A stretch of 8,522 nucleotides of DNA from Candidatus Nanopelagicaceae bacterium (GCA_947478965.1 CANJXW010000017.1:1-8522), one strand, 5' to 3'; positions 1 through 6,037 are shown, counted from the stretch's first letter. A program made the numbers and translations. Notes: generated from the letters alone by a model not told the origin.

Positions 1-416
1 CGATGTAAGCCAAGTTCATGAAAGCCGAAAGAGGTCATCAATTCGACAGCGTGGGTTGTATATCCGCGACCTCCATGTGCGCGATCAATCCAATAGCCAA
101 TATGGGCTCCGCGAAGTGCGCCATAGATCACGCCACCCATCGTGATTTGTCCGATGAGGTTATTGCCTCGCCAGATCATCAGTGAATATGCCCGCCCAGA
201 CCGTCCTTCTCTGTTGAGGGCGCGAACCATCTCAAGAAATGATGGAAGGAGAATCTCGTCCTCGCGATCTGAAAGAGTCGGCAAAGTCGCCTCCCAAGGT
301 GAAAGCCACTCCTTATTTTCTTCTCGAACTGCGCTCCAGCGAGCGCGATCGCGGTAACGCAAGGGGCGCAGAACAATCTCATCACCGTGAAGAACGATTG
401 GCCAATGAGGTTTCAT
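1..416 (-). CDS. rimJ: RimJ/RimL-type GNAT N-acetyltransferase, C-terminal part beyond window
   Basis: Partial gene; 138 residues are visible and the reading frame runs off the window start. The protein begins MKPHWPIVLHG and has the RimJ-like opening 'EIVLRPLRYRDRARW' at residues 13-27. The GNAT acetyl-CoA binding region is present at about 107-121: GYWIDRAHGGRGYTT, where R-AHGG-RGY is the usual R/Q-x-x-G-x-G/A type pyrophosphate-binding loop. The family moves an acetyl group from acetyl-CoA to an amine, in RimJ/RimL the N-terminus of a ribosomal protein; the actual substrate here is unknown. The start at 416 is well fixed because a TAG stop lies directly before the ATG in the same frame. 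The gene follows the moeA-like stop by 15 bases with no clear Shine-Dalgarno, so the two are likely co-transcribed. The moeA-rimJ order matches M. tuberculosis Rv0994-Rv0995. Confidence 0.85.
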   Translation of the reverse strand, partial: MKPHWPIVLHGDEIVLRPLRYRDRARWSAVREENKEWLSPWEATLPTLSDREDEILLPSFLEMVRALNREGRSGRAYSLMIWRGNNLIGQITMGGVIYGALRGAHIGYWIDRAHGGRGYTTHAVELMTSFGFHELGLH

Positions 417-431
417 CTAATTTTTCGTGAG

Positions 432-1358
432 TTAGATATACCGGCGCTCGAGCACAACAACAGTGACCGAACTTCCGGCAGCAACGTTGAGTTCACCTTC
501 GGGAACGGCAATAAAGGCGTTGGCATCTGACAAGGTCATCTGCTCATCTTGTGCGCTCGATCCTCCAGAGACCAGAGGCATTACCGATTTTCCATCTTCA
601 GCCAAGATCGCTCTGACATAGGAGCGGAAACCACCCGAGGATGCGATCGCCTTTTCAAGTTTCGCTTTCACCGATGGGCGATGAATCGTTGCAGCGCCAA
701 GCATCGTACGAATCATGGGGCGGATAAAGAGTTCGAAGGAGATATAGGCAGCGACGGGGTCACCCGGCAGCGTCACAACGGGGGTCTTTTCTGGTCCAAT
801 GACGCCAAAGTTATGGCGCCCACTGGATTCGATGGCAATATCTACCGTTGATATATCGCCCATGGATGAAAGAACGCGAGTGATGAGATCGAATGAATCA
901 TCTTTTCGTTCTCCGCTAATAATGATCAGGTCAGCTCGTACCAATTGATCTTCAATCACGCTTTGCAATTGTGCGTCATTCTCTGGAATCGAGTGAACGC
1001 GATATGCGACAGCGCCGACTTCGCGAACGGCGGTTGTAAGTAACCACGAATTCGTTTCATACTCCTCGCCTGCCTTCAAAGGAGTTCCCGGCTCGACGAG
1101 ATCTGGTCCAGCAGAAATGACAACAACGCGAGGATGCGGCCTTGTTAAGAGTCGATTGCGGCCAATAGATGCAGCAAGTCCAATTTGAGTTGAGCGAATT
1201 CGGGTTCCAGATTTTATGACGAGGCGTTCATCTGCATAAATATCTTCAGCGAGAGTTGCGCCATGGGCATCGAGAAGCGCCATTTCAAAGGGCTCAAGAG
1301 GGTGGCAGATTGCGAGAAGGGATGAGAGAAACTCATCGACACGGGTGCGTTCTGACAT
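432..1358 (-). CDS. moeA: Shortened MoeA-like (gephyrin family) protein lacking domain II
   Basis: The 308-residue product belongs to the MoeA/gephyrin-E family, which normally inserts molybdate into adenylylated molybdopterin and is about 400 residues long. Recognisable parts are the N-terminal segment ending GATLAEDIYADERL (33-46), a stretch like 'vlpaGtrl.p.eiglLAslG' (47-66), the MPT-binding-like fold with VVVISAGPDLVEPG (78-91) and LPGDPVAAYISFELFIRP (197-214), and a C-terminal domain IV with RSYVR (245-249) and AFIAVPEG (281-288). The sequence jumps from AEDI directly to the post-domain-II helix, so roughly 100 residues, including the DNSAMDGYA motif, are missing. The usual SGGVSVGxxD reads SGERKDDSFD (148-157), and the PGKP motif reads SGRH (179-182). 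The frame is open and intact, so this looks like a stable variant rather than a fresh pseudogene. Normal molybdotransferase activity is doubtful. The ribosome site is weak (GGTGGG close to the ATG). Confidence 0.85.
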   Translation of the reverse strand: MSERTRVDEFLSSLLAICHPLEPFEMALLDAHGATLAEDIYADERLVIKSGTRIRSTQIGLAASIGRNRLLTRPHPRVVVISAGPDLVEPGTPLKAGEEYETNSWLLTTAVREVGAVAYRVHSIPENDAQLQSVIEDQLVRADLIIISGERKDDSFDLITRVLSSMGDISTVDIAIESSGRHNFGVIGPEKTPVVTLPGDPVAAYISFELFIRPMIRTMLGAATIHRPSVKAKLEKAIASSGGFRSYVRAILAEDGKSVMPLVSGGSSAQDEQMTLSDANAFIAVPEGELNVAAGSSVTVVVLERRYI

Positions 1359-1401
1359 AATCCCACCATACTTCTTCCACGCCTATTTATTGGGGATTTA
1401 G
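1359..1401. promoter_or_regulatory. Divergent intergenic region between moeA-like and 5-FCL genes
   Basis: These 43 bases must hold the start signals of both divergent genes unless the promoters lie inside coding sequence. On the plus strand, GGGG at 1392-1395 lies 6 bases before the ATG at 1402 and is a usable Shine-Dalgarno. An AT-rich stretch, TATTTAT (1384-1390), could be a -10 box for the plus gene and would give a very short leader. On the minus strand I see no convincing -35/-10 pair. In M. tuberculosis galU starts in the equivalent gap; it is not here. Confidence 0.35.
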
Positions 1402-1953
1402 ATGACTCAACAGAGTGAGAAAGATCTGCTTCGGACTCGGTATCGCCACGAGCGCCATGAAAGATACCTACCTCACTCATTTTCACACCTTGCTGAGATC
1501 CCTGAAATATCTCAGGCAAAAGTTATTGCGAGCTACATCTCCTACGGTGATGAACCTCGTACTTCAGAATTAAATGCGGAAATTTTGAGAGCGGGCAAGA
1601 TTCTTCTCCTGCCAAGAATGAGCGGCGTTGATCTTGAATGGGTGCAATGGAACGGTGATGAGAACCAGCTCACTTCACAGAAAAAAATCCTTGAACCAAC
1701 CGGTCCTATCTATCCAAATCCATCTGAAATTGAAGCAATCATTGTTCCGGCGCTTCGTATAGATCGTTCTGGATATCGATTAGGTCAAGGCGGTGGATAT
1801 TACGATCGCGCGTTGGAACATCTAAAGGGTTGGCGAATTGGCCTAATCCATCCTGATGAAATATCAGGGGAAGATTTGCCGCGAGAAGTTCACGATATTC
1901 CACTCAATGCTGCTGCAACTCCAGATGTAATTCTGCGCTTCAAGAAGAATTAA
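1402..1953 (+). CDS. 5-formyltetrahydrofolate cyclo-ligase (MTHFS)
   Basis: The 183-residue protein has the full length and hallmark motifs of 5-formyltetrahydrofolate cyclo-ligase, a cytoplasmic enzyme that uses ATP to turn 5-formyl-THF into 5,10-methenyl-THF, returning a dead-end folate to the one-carbon pool. The N-terminal helix KDLLRTRYRHER (7-18) supplies the basic ATP-binding residues, VIASYISYGDEPRT (41-54) matches the usual 'fvsfgsEvdT' region, IIVPALRID (113-121) precedes the glycine-rich nucleotide/folate loop RLGQGGGYYDR (126-136), and LPREVHDIPL (159-168) is the normal C-terminal motif. In most homologues the loop reads RLGyGGGYYDR, so Q129 is a minor variation. The start has a GGGG ribosome site 6 bases upstream. 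It overlaps the convergent acyl-CoA dehydrogenase stop by 4 bases. The family also lies next to moeA/rimJ in mycobacteria (Rv0992c). Confidence 0.95.
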   Translation: MTQQSEKDLLRTRYRHERHERYLPHSFSHLAEIPEISQAKVIASYISYGDEPRTSELNAEILRAGKILLLPRMSGVDLEWVQWNGDENQLTSQKKILEPTGPIYPNPSEIEAIIVPALRIDRSGYRLGQGGGYYDRALEHLKGWRIGLIHPDEISGEDLPREVHDIPLNAAATPDVILRFKKN

Positions 1954-1979
1954 GGCAGATTGCGCGCAATCACAATTCT
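1946..1979. terminator. Possible bidirectional hairpin over convergent stop codons
   Basis: AGAATT (1946-1951) can pair with AATTCT (1974-1979), enclosing a perfect 14-base palindrome GATTGCGCGCAATC (1958-1971) that folds as a 5-bp stem with a CGCG loop. The two stems are separated by an uneven internal loop (6 and 2 bases). The structure covers both stop codons of the convergent cyclo-ligase and acyl-CoA dehydrogenase genes. There is no uridine tract, so a classic intrinsic terminator is not shown; a Rho-assisted or mRNA 3'-end protecting role is only a guess. Confidence 0.3.
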
Positions 1980-3095
1980 CTGAATTTGATTTGTGCCCTC
2001 GTAAATCTGGGTTAACTTTGCATCTCTCATCATGCGCTCAACGGGATAGTCAGAGACATATCCATAGCCACCAAGTACTTGCACAGCATCTTGGGTGACT
2101 TTCATAGCAACATCTGAGGCAAAGGCTTTGCTTGCGGCAGAGAAGAATTTCAAATCTTTATCGCCTCGCTCGCTACGGGCTGCTGCTGCATAAGTAAGTT
2201 GGCGAGCTGCTTCAATATTCATCGCCATATCTGCCAAGAGGAATTGGATTCCCTGGAAATCAAAGATCTCTTTTCCAAATTGTTTACGTTGATGTGAATA
2301 CTCACTTGCAACATCGAGTGCACCTTGTGCAATACCAAGGGCTTGTGCAGCGATGGTGATACGTGTGTGATCCAAAGTATCCATGGCAAGAGCAAAACCC
2401 TTACCGACTTCGCTAATGCGACGATCATCGCCAATTGTCACATTGTCGAAATAAACTTCGCGCGTAGGTGATCCGCGAAAACCCATCTTCTTCTCAGGTG
2501 CACCGAATGAGATACCAGGATCTGATTTCTCAACGATAAATGCAGTAATTCCCTTAGAACCCATCGTTGGATCTGTTCGTGCAATGACTGTGTAGAAATC
2601 AGATACCCCCGCATTTGAAATCCATTTTTTGCTTCCGTTAATAACCCACGAGTCACCCACACGCTCTGCTTTTGTCGCTAGAGCTGCAGCATCTGAGCCA
2701 GCTTCTGATTCAGAGAGCGCGTATGAAAAACCTTTTCCTTTTGCTAGCTGAGATAGCCAGCGTTCTTTCTGTTCTTTATTTCCACCCAGCATAAGAGGTA
2801 GCGATCCAAGTTTATTTACTGCAGGAATTAAAGATGATGATGCACAGACTCGTGCGACTTCTTCAATGATAATTACGACTGCAAGTGCATCTGCGCCTTC
2901 TCCACCGAATTCAGTTGGTACATGTGCGGCGCTTAAACCAGCTTTGAGAAGAGCATCGGCTGCTTCTTGCGGATAGCGATGATCTTCATCGACAGCGCGC
3001 GCATGAGGTGCGATCTCTTTCTCAGAAAGTGCGCGGACACTCGCGCGTAGATCGTTATATTCAGATGGAAGTCCGAAGAGAATTTGTTCGCTCAT
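1950..3095 (-). CDS. Acyl-CoA dehydrogenase
   Basis: The 381-residue product is a complete FAD-dependent acyl-CoA dehydrogenase, which makes the alpha,beta double bond in acyl-CoA thioesters and passes electrons to ETF. Visible family motifs in order: FGGEGAD (63-69) and EEVARVCAS (78-86) in the N-terminal helical domain, ALSESEAGSD (126-135) and WISNA (158-162) in the beta domain that contacts FAD and substrate, HQRKQFGKEIFDFQ (268-281) in the C-terminal helical domain, QVLGGYGY (339-346), and YEGTNQIQR (365-373), whose E366 is the expected catalytic base. Length and motifs fit the short-/medium- or branched-chain group; the substrate cannot be read from sequence. Its ATG directly follows the TAG stop of the copD-ctaG gene. 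A GGGA about 9 bases upstream, inside that gene, may serve as ribosome site. It is thus the last gene of the copC-copD-ctaG unit, an unusual partner. Confidence 0.95.
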   Translation of the reverse strand: MSEQILFGLPSEYNDLRASVRALSEKEIAPHARAVDEDHRYPQEAADALLKAGLSAAHVPTEFGGEGADALAVVIIIEEVARVCASSSLIPAVNKLGSLPLMLGGNKEQKERWLSQLAKGKGFSYALSESEAGSDAAALATKAERVGDSWVINGSKKWISNAGVSDFYTVIARTDPTMGSKGITAFIVEKSDPGISFGAPEKKMGFRGSPTREVYFDNVTIGDDRRISEVGKGFALAMDTLDHTRITIAAQALGIAQGALDVASEYSHQRKQFGKEIFDFQGIQFLLADMAMNIEAARQLTYAAAARSERGDKDLKFFSAASKAFASDVAMKVTQDAVQVLGGYGYVSDYPVERMMRDAKLTQIYEGTNQIQRIVIARNLP

Positions 3096-4991
3096 CTAGC
3101 TTTGTCCCTGCTCTTTATCTCGTTGTTGTAACGCCGATAGGTAATTATTGTATTGAGCCAGTTCATCTGGTTCACCCAATGCGGCGAGGCGTGCCTCATT
3201 GCGATCGATTCGACGCGTTTCACGTTTGTCATCGCGCATCCACTGAATAAAGGTTGCAACAAGTGCGAGCAAGATGGGGATCTCCCCCATAGCCCACCCA
3301 ATTGATCCAGCTGCATGCTGATCGGCAAGGAGGTCACCTAGCCATGGAGTCTGTAGAGCACCGAAGTAACCCTGGTCCAGAAGCGTCGATGTAGAAAGAA
3401 GAGCGATAGAGAAGAATGCGTGGATGCTCATCGCAGCAAAGAGAATAACGATTCGGACGATATAAGGAACTTTTCGTGGGTTTGGATCAATTCCGATAAT
3501 CACATGGAAAAAGAGGATGCCCGCCAAAATAAAGTGAACGTTCATTGCAAGGTGTCCCACATGCGATTGCATCATTCCGCCAAAGAGTGAGGTGAAATAG
3601 AGCGCAAAGAGCGATCCATCAAAGATTGCGAGAACAACAACAGGGTTAGTCATCACCGACGTCGGTTTGGAATGCAAGAGGGCGATGAGCGATCCACGAA
3701 TTCCGCGTTCATCACCGCGACGAGCTTGAGGCAGGGTTCGAAGTGCCAAGGTAATAGGTGCGCCAAGAACGATTCCAATCGGTGCAATCATTCCTAAGAC
3801 CATATGCGCGATCATGTGATATTCAAATGAGAAGCGAGCGTAAACACCGAGGCCACCACTGGTTGCAAAATCAATCGCACTGATTCCGAGTGCAAAGGCA
3901 ACTGTTCTGCCAACTGGCCAGCGATCGCCTTGACGAGTGAGTTTTACAACTCCGAGAATGTAGAGAGCTACAGCCAGAATAAGCACGCCGATAAAGAGAG
4001 CATCAGGATCATACTGAGAGAAAATATTCCACAAAGTTGGAGCAGGTGGTGTTGGCATACCTGCAATTGCAACGGCGGGATCTGAGTTATCTAACCCAGG
4101 GCGCACCGGAGCTTGATTTGATGAGAGCCAAGCACCAAGTGCAAGGGTTGAAATCATAATAAAAGTTTCGATAAAAAGTACCTTGCTAATTTTTGCAAGG
4201 GTTATCTCTGAAAGATGTGCAACGCTCTTTCGGTTTTTGTATCCAAGGTAAATAAGTACCAGCGTTAATAAAACTTTAAGAATGACAACGCGGGCATATC
4301 CGCTATCCCAGGCGCTGGCAAAATTAAGTCGTGCCCAAGCATTTGCAACACCGCTGAGGACAACAGCAATTACTGACCACAAAGCCATTGAACTAAAGCG
4401 TGGCAGAGCAATTGCGCGATTTTCTGGATCCAATAAGAGAATCGCGAATATTCCACCGACCCAAAATGCAAGTGCTACAACGTGAATGACAATTGATCCG
4501 ATGGCTAGGGCGTGTGAACTGCTAGAAGCTGAATGGCTTTGAAATAACGGCGCGACAACCCCAAGAAGTGAGAGAAGTAAAAGCCCCGTGGTCGAGGCAG
4601 TTTTTCGGACCACTCCGACGGCAAGTGCAATTACGAGCGCTATGCAGAACTGGAAGAACATATATTGGCCAAGGACGATTTGGGTTAAGAACGAGCGAAG
4701 TGAAGTCGCATCTAACGCTTCGCCAAGTGATGAGCCGAGAATATTTGCAAGTGTGGCAACGATATTGAGGCCCTGCGAAAGCACCCAGAAGAGCGAGGAA
4801 ATAACTGCGATACGTCGCAAGTCGAGCGCCGGTTTAGATAGTTTTCCTTCGACATCAAAGAGAAAAAAAGCCATCGCCAGCAAGACGCCTACTGTCAGAA
4901 AACTTGAGGTAACGCTGAGGAATTTACCGAGAGTCGCCAAAGTCGTAACGAGCGGTTCTCCCGTTGAGATTCCAGCAGCAAAAATAATCAT
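3096..4991 (-). CDS. CopD-CtaG fusion: copper import / cytochrome c oxidase assembly membrane protein
   Basis: This 631-residue polytopic membrane protein is the two-domain fusion typical of Actinobacteria (similar in plan and length to M. tuberculosis Rv0102). Residues about 1-295 form a CopD-like domain with a series of hydrophobic helices and the motif HVVALAFWVGG (170-180), as in 'lHllaaafWvGG'. A proline-rich linker (295-322) leads to a caa3-type CtaG domain (about 325-590) with FEYHMIAHMVLGMIAP (389-404), SHVGHLAMNVHF (476-487), GILFFHVIIGIDPNP (491-505), IHAFFSIAL (523-531) and DQHAAGSIGW (557-566). The charged tail holds the commonly seen LAQYNNYLSALQQRD (611-625). CopD proteins are linked to copper passage across the inner membrane, and CtaG to copper loading of cytochrome oxidase; clustered histidines may bind copper. 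Its ATG overlaps the copC-like stop (ATGA) and it lacks its own Shine-Dalgarno, so translation is probably coupled. Confidence 0.93.
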   Translation of the reverse strand: MIIFAAGISTGEPLVTTLATLGKFLSVTSSFLTVGVLLAMAFFLFDVEGKLSKPALDLRRIAVISSLFWVLSQGLNIVATLANILGSSLGEALDATSLRSFLTQIVLGQYMFFQFCIALVIALAVGVVRKTASTTGLLLLSLLGVVAPLFQSHSASSSSHALAIGSIVIHVVALAFWVGGIFAILLLDPENRAIALPRFSSMALWSVIAVVLSGVANAWARLNFASAWDSGYARVVILKVLLTLVLIYLGYKNRKSVAHLSEITLAKISKVLFIETFIMISTLALGAWLSSNQAPVRPGLDNSDPAVAIAGMPTPPAPTLWNIFSQYDPDALFIGVLILAVALYILGVVKLTRQGDRWPVGRTVAFALGISAIDFATSGGLGVYARFSFEYHMIAHMVLGMIAPIGIVLGAPITLALRTLPQARRGDERGIRGSLIALLHSKPTSVMTNPVVVLAIFDGSLFALYFTSLFGGMMQSHVGHLAMNVHFILAGILFFHVIIGIDPNPRKVPYIVRIVILFAAMSIHAFFSIALLSTSTLLDQGYFGALQTPWLGDLLADQHAAGSIGWAMGEIPILLALVATFIQWMRDDKRETRRIDRNEARLAALGEPDELAQYNNYLSALQQRDKEQGQS

Positions 4992-5524
4992 TTTTCGGTA
5001 AATATTTTTCGAGCATAGAGTCCAAGACCGATGAGCACACCAAAGGAGAGAACGAGCAAACCAATCACAAGTGCATTGGTTGTGGAATTATCGCCTTCAA
5101 CATTCGCTGGAGTTGTTGGCGTACTTGGTGGTGACGTCTGGGGAACTACAACCGAAGGTGTTGAAAAATTAAATGTAAATGAACCTTGAAGCGGAAGATC
5201 ATTCTCTGAAAGTAGTAAATATGTAACGGTATAAATCCCTGGCTTTGTAATCTCTTTCATGCCAAGAACAAGGTCGGTTCCAGATACCGTCAAGGTTCCA
5301 TCATCAACGCGATTACCAGATGGATCGGTGACTGAAATTTCATTACCAAGATCCATCAGTGAAGACTCAACGGTCATCGTTATCGCGCTCGGGGATGCGC
5401 TCAAGGATGAACCCGCGGTTGGGCTCGTAGAAATGAGGGTATTTGCCATGGCATGAGAGGGCGAGAGAGTTAAAAATAGAAATGAAATAGCTAGTGCACC
5501 AAAAGCAGGTCGCATACGCGCCAT
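4988..5524 (-). CDS. CopC-like membrane-anchored extracytoplasmic protein without histidine ligands
   Basis: The 178-residue protein has a Sec signal peptide (about residues 1-27: basic start, hydrophobic core, AMA before the likely cut), a CopC-like beta domain (about 28-122), a Ser/Thr/Pro-rich linker (123-148) and one C-terminal transmembrane helix (about 150-170) followed by a basic tail. The domain starts NTLISTSPTAGSSL, matching 'HAxLvsssPa.Ga.l', and contains YTVTYLLLSENDLPLQGSFTF (98-118 region), matching 'Y.v.wrvvSaDGHpv.Gs..F'. In standard CopC the mature N-terminal His and the DGH histidine bind Cu(II). Here both are replaced, and the mature chain has no His or Cys at all; only three Met remain (50, 57, 89). 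It is the first gene of the copC-copD-ctaG-acyl-CoA dehydrogenase unit. The start at 5524 is backed by GGAAGG 8 bases upstream; the Met at codon 4 is worse placed. Confidence 0.8.
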   Translation of the reverse strand: MARMRPAFGALAISFLFLTLSPSHAMANTLISTSPTAGSSLSASPSAITMTVESSLMDLGNEISVTDPSGNRVDDGTLTVSGTDLVLGMKEITKPGIYTVTYLLLSENDLPLQGSFTFNFSTPSVVVPQTSPPSTPTTPANVEGDNSTTNALVIGLLVLSFGVLIGLGLYARKIFTEK

Positions 5525-5654
5525 GGCCTTGACCTTCCCTCATGCTTTAGCGGGAACTGGCTCATGCAAGCCCCTCAATTCGCCTCTATAGTCTCACTTC
5601 TTTAGACTTAACTACTAGCCCAACGGGGTGTGATTTCAATGAAAGGTGGAGTAA
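5525..5654. promoter_or_regulatory. Divergent promoter region, copC-like unit and FmdB gene
   Basis: This 130-base gap lies between two divergent start codons. CTCTATAGTCTC (5584-5595) carries TATAGT on the plus strand (5587-5592, five of six matches to TATAAT) and TATAGA on the minus strand (5585-5590), so one AT-rich core could act as -10 in both directions. No good -35 is visible for either. In the copC leader the heptamer CTCATGC occurs twice (5539-5545 and 5561-5567), 22 bases apart. The ribosome sites are GGAAGG for copC and AAGGTGG for FmdB. Confidence 0.35.
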
Positions 5655-5876
5655 ATGCCAACGTATCAATATGCCTGCTCCGATTGTGGCCACGCCTTTG
5701 AAATTTTTCAGTCATTTTCTGATGATGCCCTGACGCAATGCCCCGAATGTAAGGGCGACCTTCGTAAAGTCTTTTCAGCTGTTGGCGTTGTTTTTAAGGG
5801 TTCAGGGTTTTATAAAACTGATTCAGCAACATCAACTCCAAAACCAAAACCGTCGACGCCCGCCTCATCGGATTAA
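5655..5876 (+). CDS. FmdB-family zinc-ribbon protein (Ruc-like)
   Basis: The 73-residue protein is a clear FmdB/CxxC_CXXC_SSSS family zinc ribbon. It starts MPTYQYACSDCGHAFE, has paired cysteines CSDC (8-11) and CPEC (29-32) that should hold one zinc, followed by the conserved LRKVFSAVGVVFKGSGFY (36-53) and a short disordered Lys/Pro/Ser/Thr tail (54-73). The M. tuberculosis relative Rv0991c (Ruc) has been described as a redox-regulated chaperone whose zinc cysteines sense oxidation; the name FmdB comes from regulators of methylotrophs and says little here. The tail is shorter than in Ruc, so chaperone activity is only inferred. An AAGG ribosome site stands 8 bases before the ATG. Its TAA shares bases with the TAA of the convergent 39-residue gene. 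In mycobacteria the gene lies next to the 5-FCL gene; here the two are 3.7 kb apart. Confidence 0.93.
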   Translation: MPTYQYACSDCGHAFEIFQSFSDDALTQCPECKGDLRKVFSAVGVVFKGSGFYKTDSATSTPKPKPSTPASSD

Positions 5877-5992
5877 TCTTCGTAATGTGGGGGTCTGCCC
5901 TCATTTAATTCATTTTCACGGCGCAGTTCATCGTTCTTATCTTCTTGAGGGTCGCGTTCGTCACTCGGAGTCTTAGGAAATAGATCACTCAT
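5873..5992 (-). CDS. Small acidic protein, 39 residues, function unknown
   Basis: Too short for usual gene callers, but well supported. The ATG at 5992 is preceded by AGAGGAG, a strong Shine-Dalgarno 6-7 bases upstream. The product begins MSDLFPKTPS and ends RPPHYED. It has 13 Asp/Glu against 6 Lys/Arg, no Cys, no hydrophobic stretch, and a charged central part (about 11-31) that may form a helix or stay disordered. The terminal PPHY/PPHH-type ending resembles what I remember of short uncharacterised actinobacterial proteins, but I cannot name a family. It is divergent from the MMPL gene (57 bases between ATG codons) and convergent with FmdB, sharing a TTAA where each strand's TAA overlaps. 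It fills a gap that would otherwise be empty. Cytoplasmic location is expected; partner and role are unknown. Confidence 0.65.
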   Translation of the reverse strand: MSDLFPKTPSDERDPQEDKNDELRRENELNEGRPPHYED

Positions 5993-6022
5993 GGCTGGCT
6001 CCTCTCATTTTTGACCGAATTC

Positions 6023-6032
6023 TGTAATTACA
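6023..6032. promoter_or_regulatory. Perfect palindrome in MMPL / small-gene divergent promoter
   Basis: TGTAATTACA is a perfect 10-base inverted repeat, placed directly upstream of the proposed MMPL -10 element and within the divergent region that must also drive the small gene at 5992. Short AT-rich palindromes of this kind can be operators for MarR, TetR or GntR-type repressors. No regulator gene is next to it, and a 10-base palindrome can occur by chance. Confidence 0.25.
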
Positions 6033-6037
6033 TCGTA

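Noticed and set aside
142..430. Plus-strand frames opposite rimJ
   Set aside because: The minus strand encodes a recognisable GNAT protein across the same bases; the plus-strand products are arginine/serine-rich with no family features.
549..851. 100-codon plus-strand frame opposite moeA-like
   Set aside because: Antisense shadow. The minus-strand MoeA-like motifs run through the region without a break.
432..1358. moeA-like gene as a pseudogene
   Set aside because: The frame has no stop or shift, and the retained domains keep conserved motifs; a fixed domain loss explains it better.
4588..5001. 137-codon plus-strand open frame opposite copD-ctaG
   Set aside because: It is antisense to a strongly conserved membrane protein, with no domain or ribosome site; a shadow of the real gene.
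5884..5903. Hairpin ATG-x-GGG / CCC-x-CAT after FmdB as terminator
   Set aside because: Six pairs with a mismatch, no clean U tract, and it lies inside the small gene on the other strand; too weak to list.
5782..5976. Plus-strand frame spanning the FmdB end and the small-gene region
   Set aside because: It overlaps the FmdB coding end in another frame and runs antisense to the better supported 39-residue gene; no ribosome site of its own.
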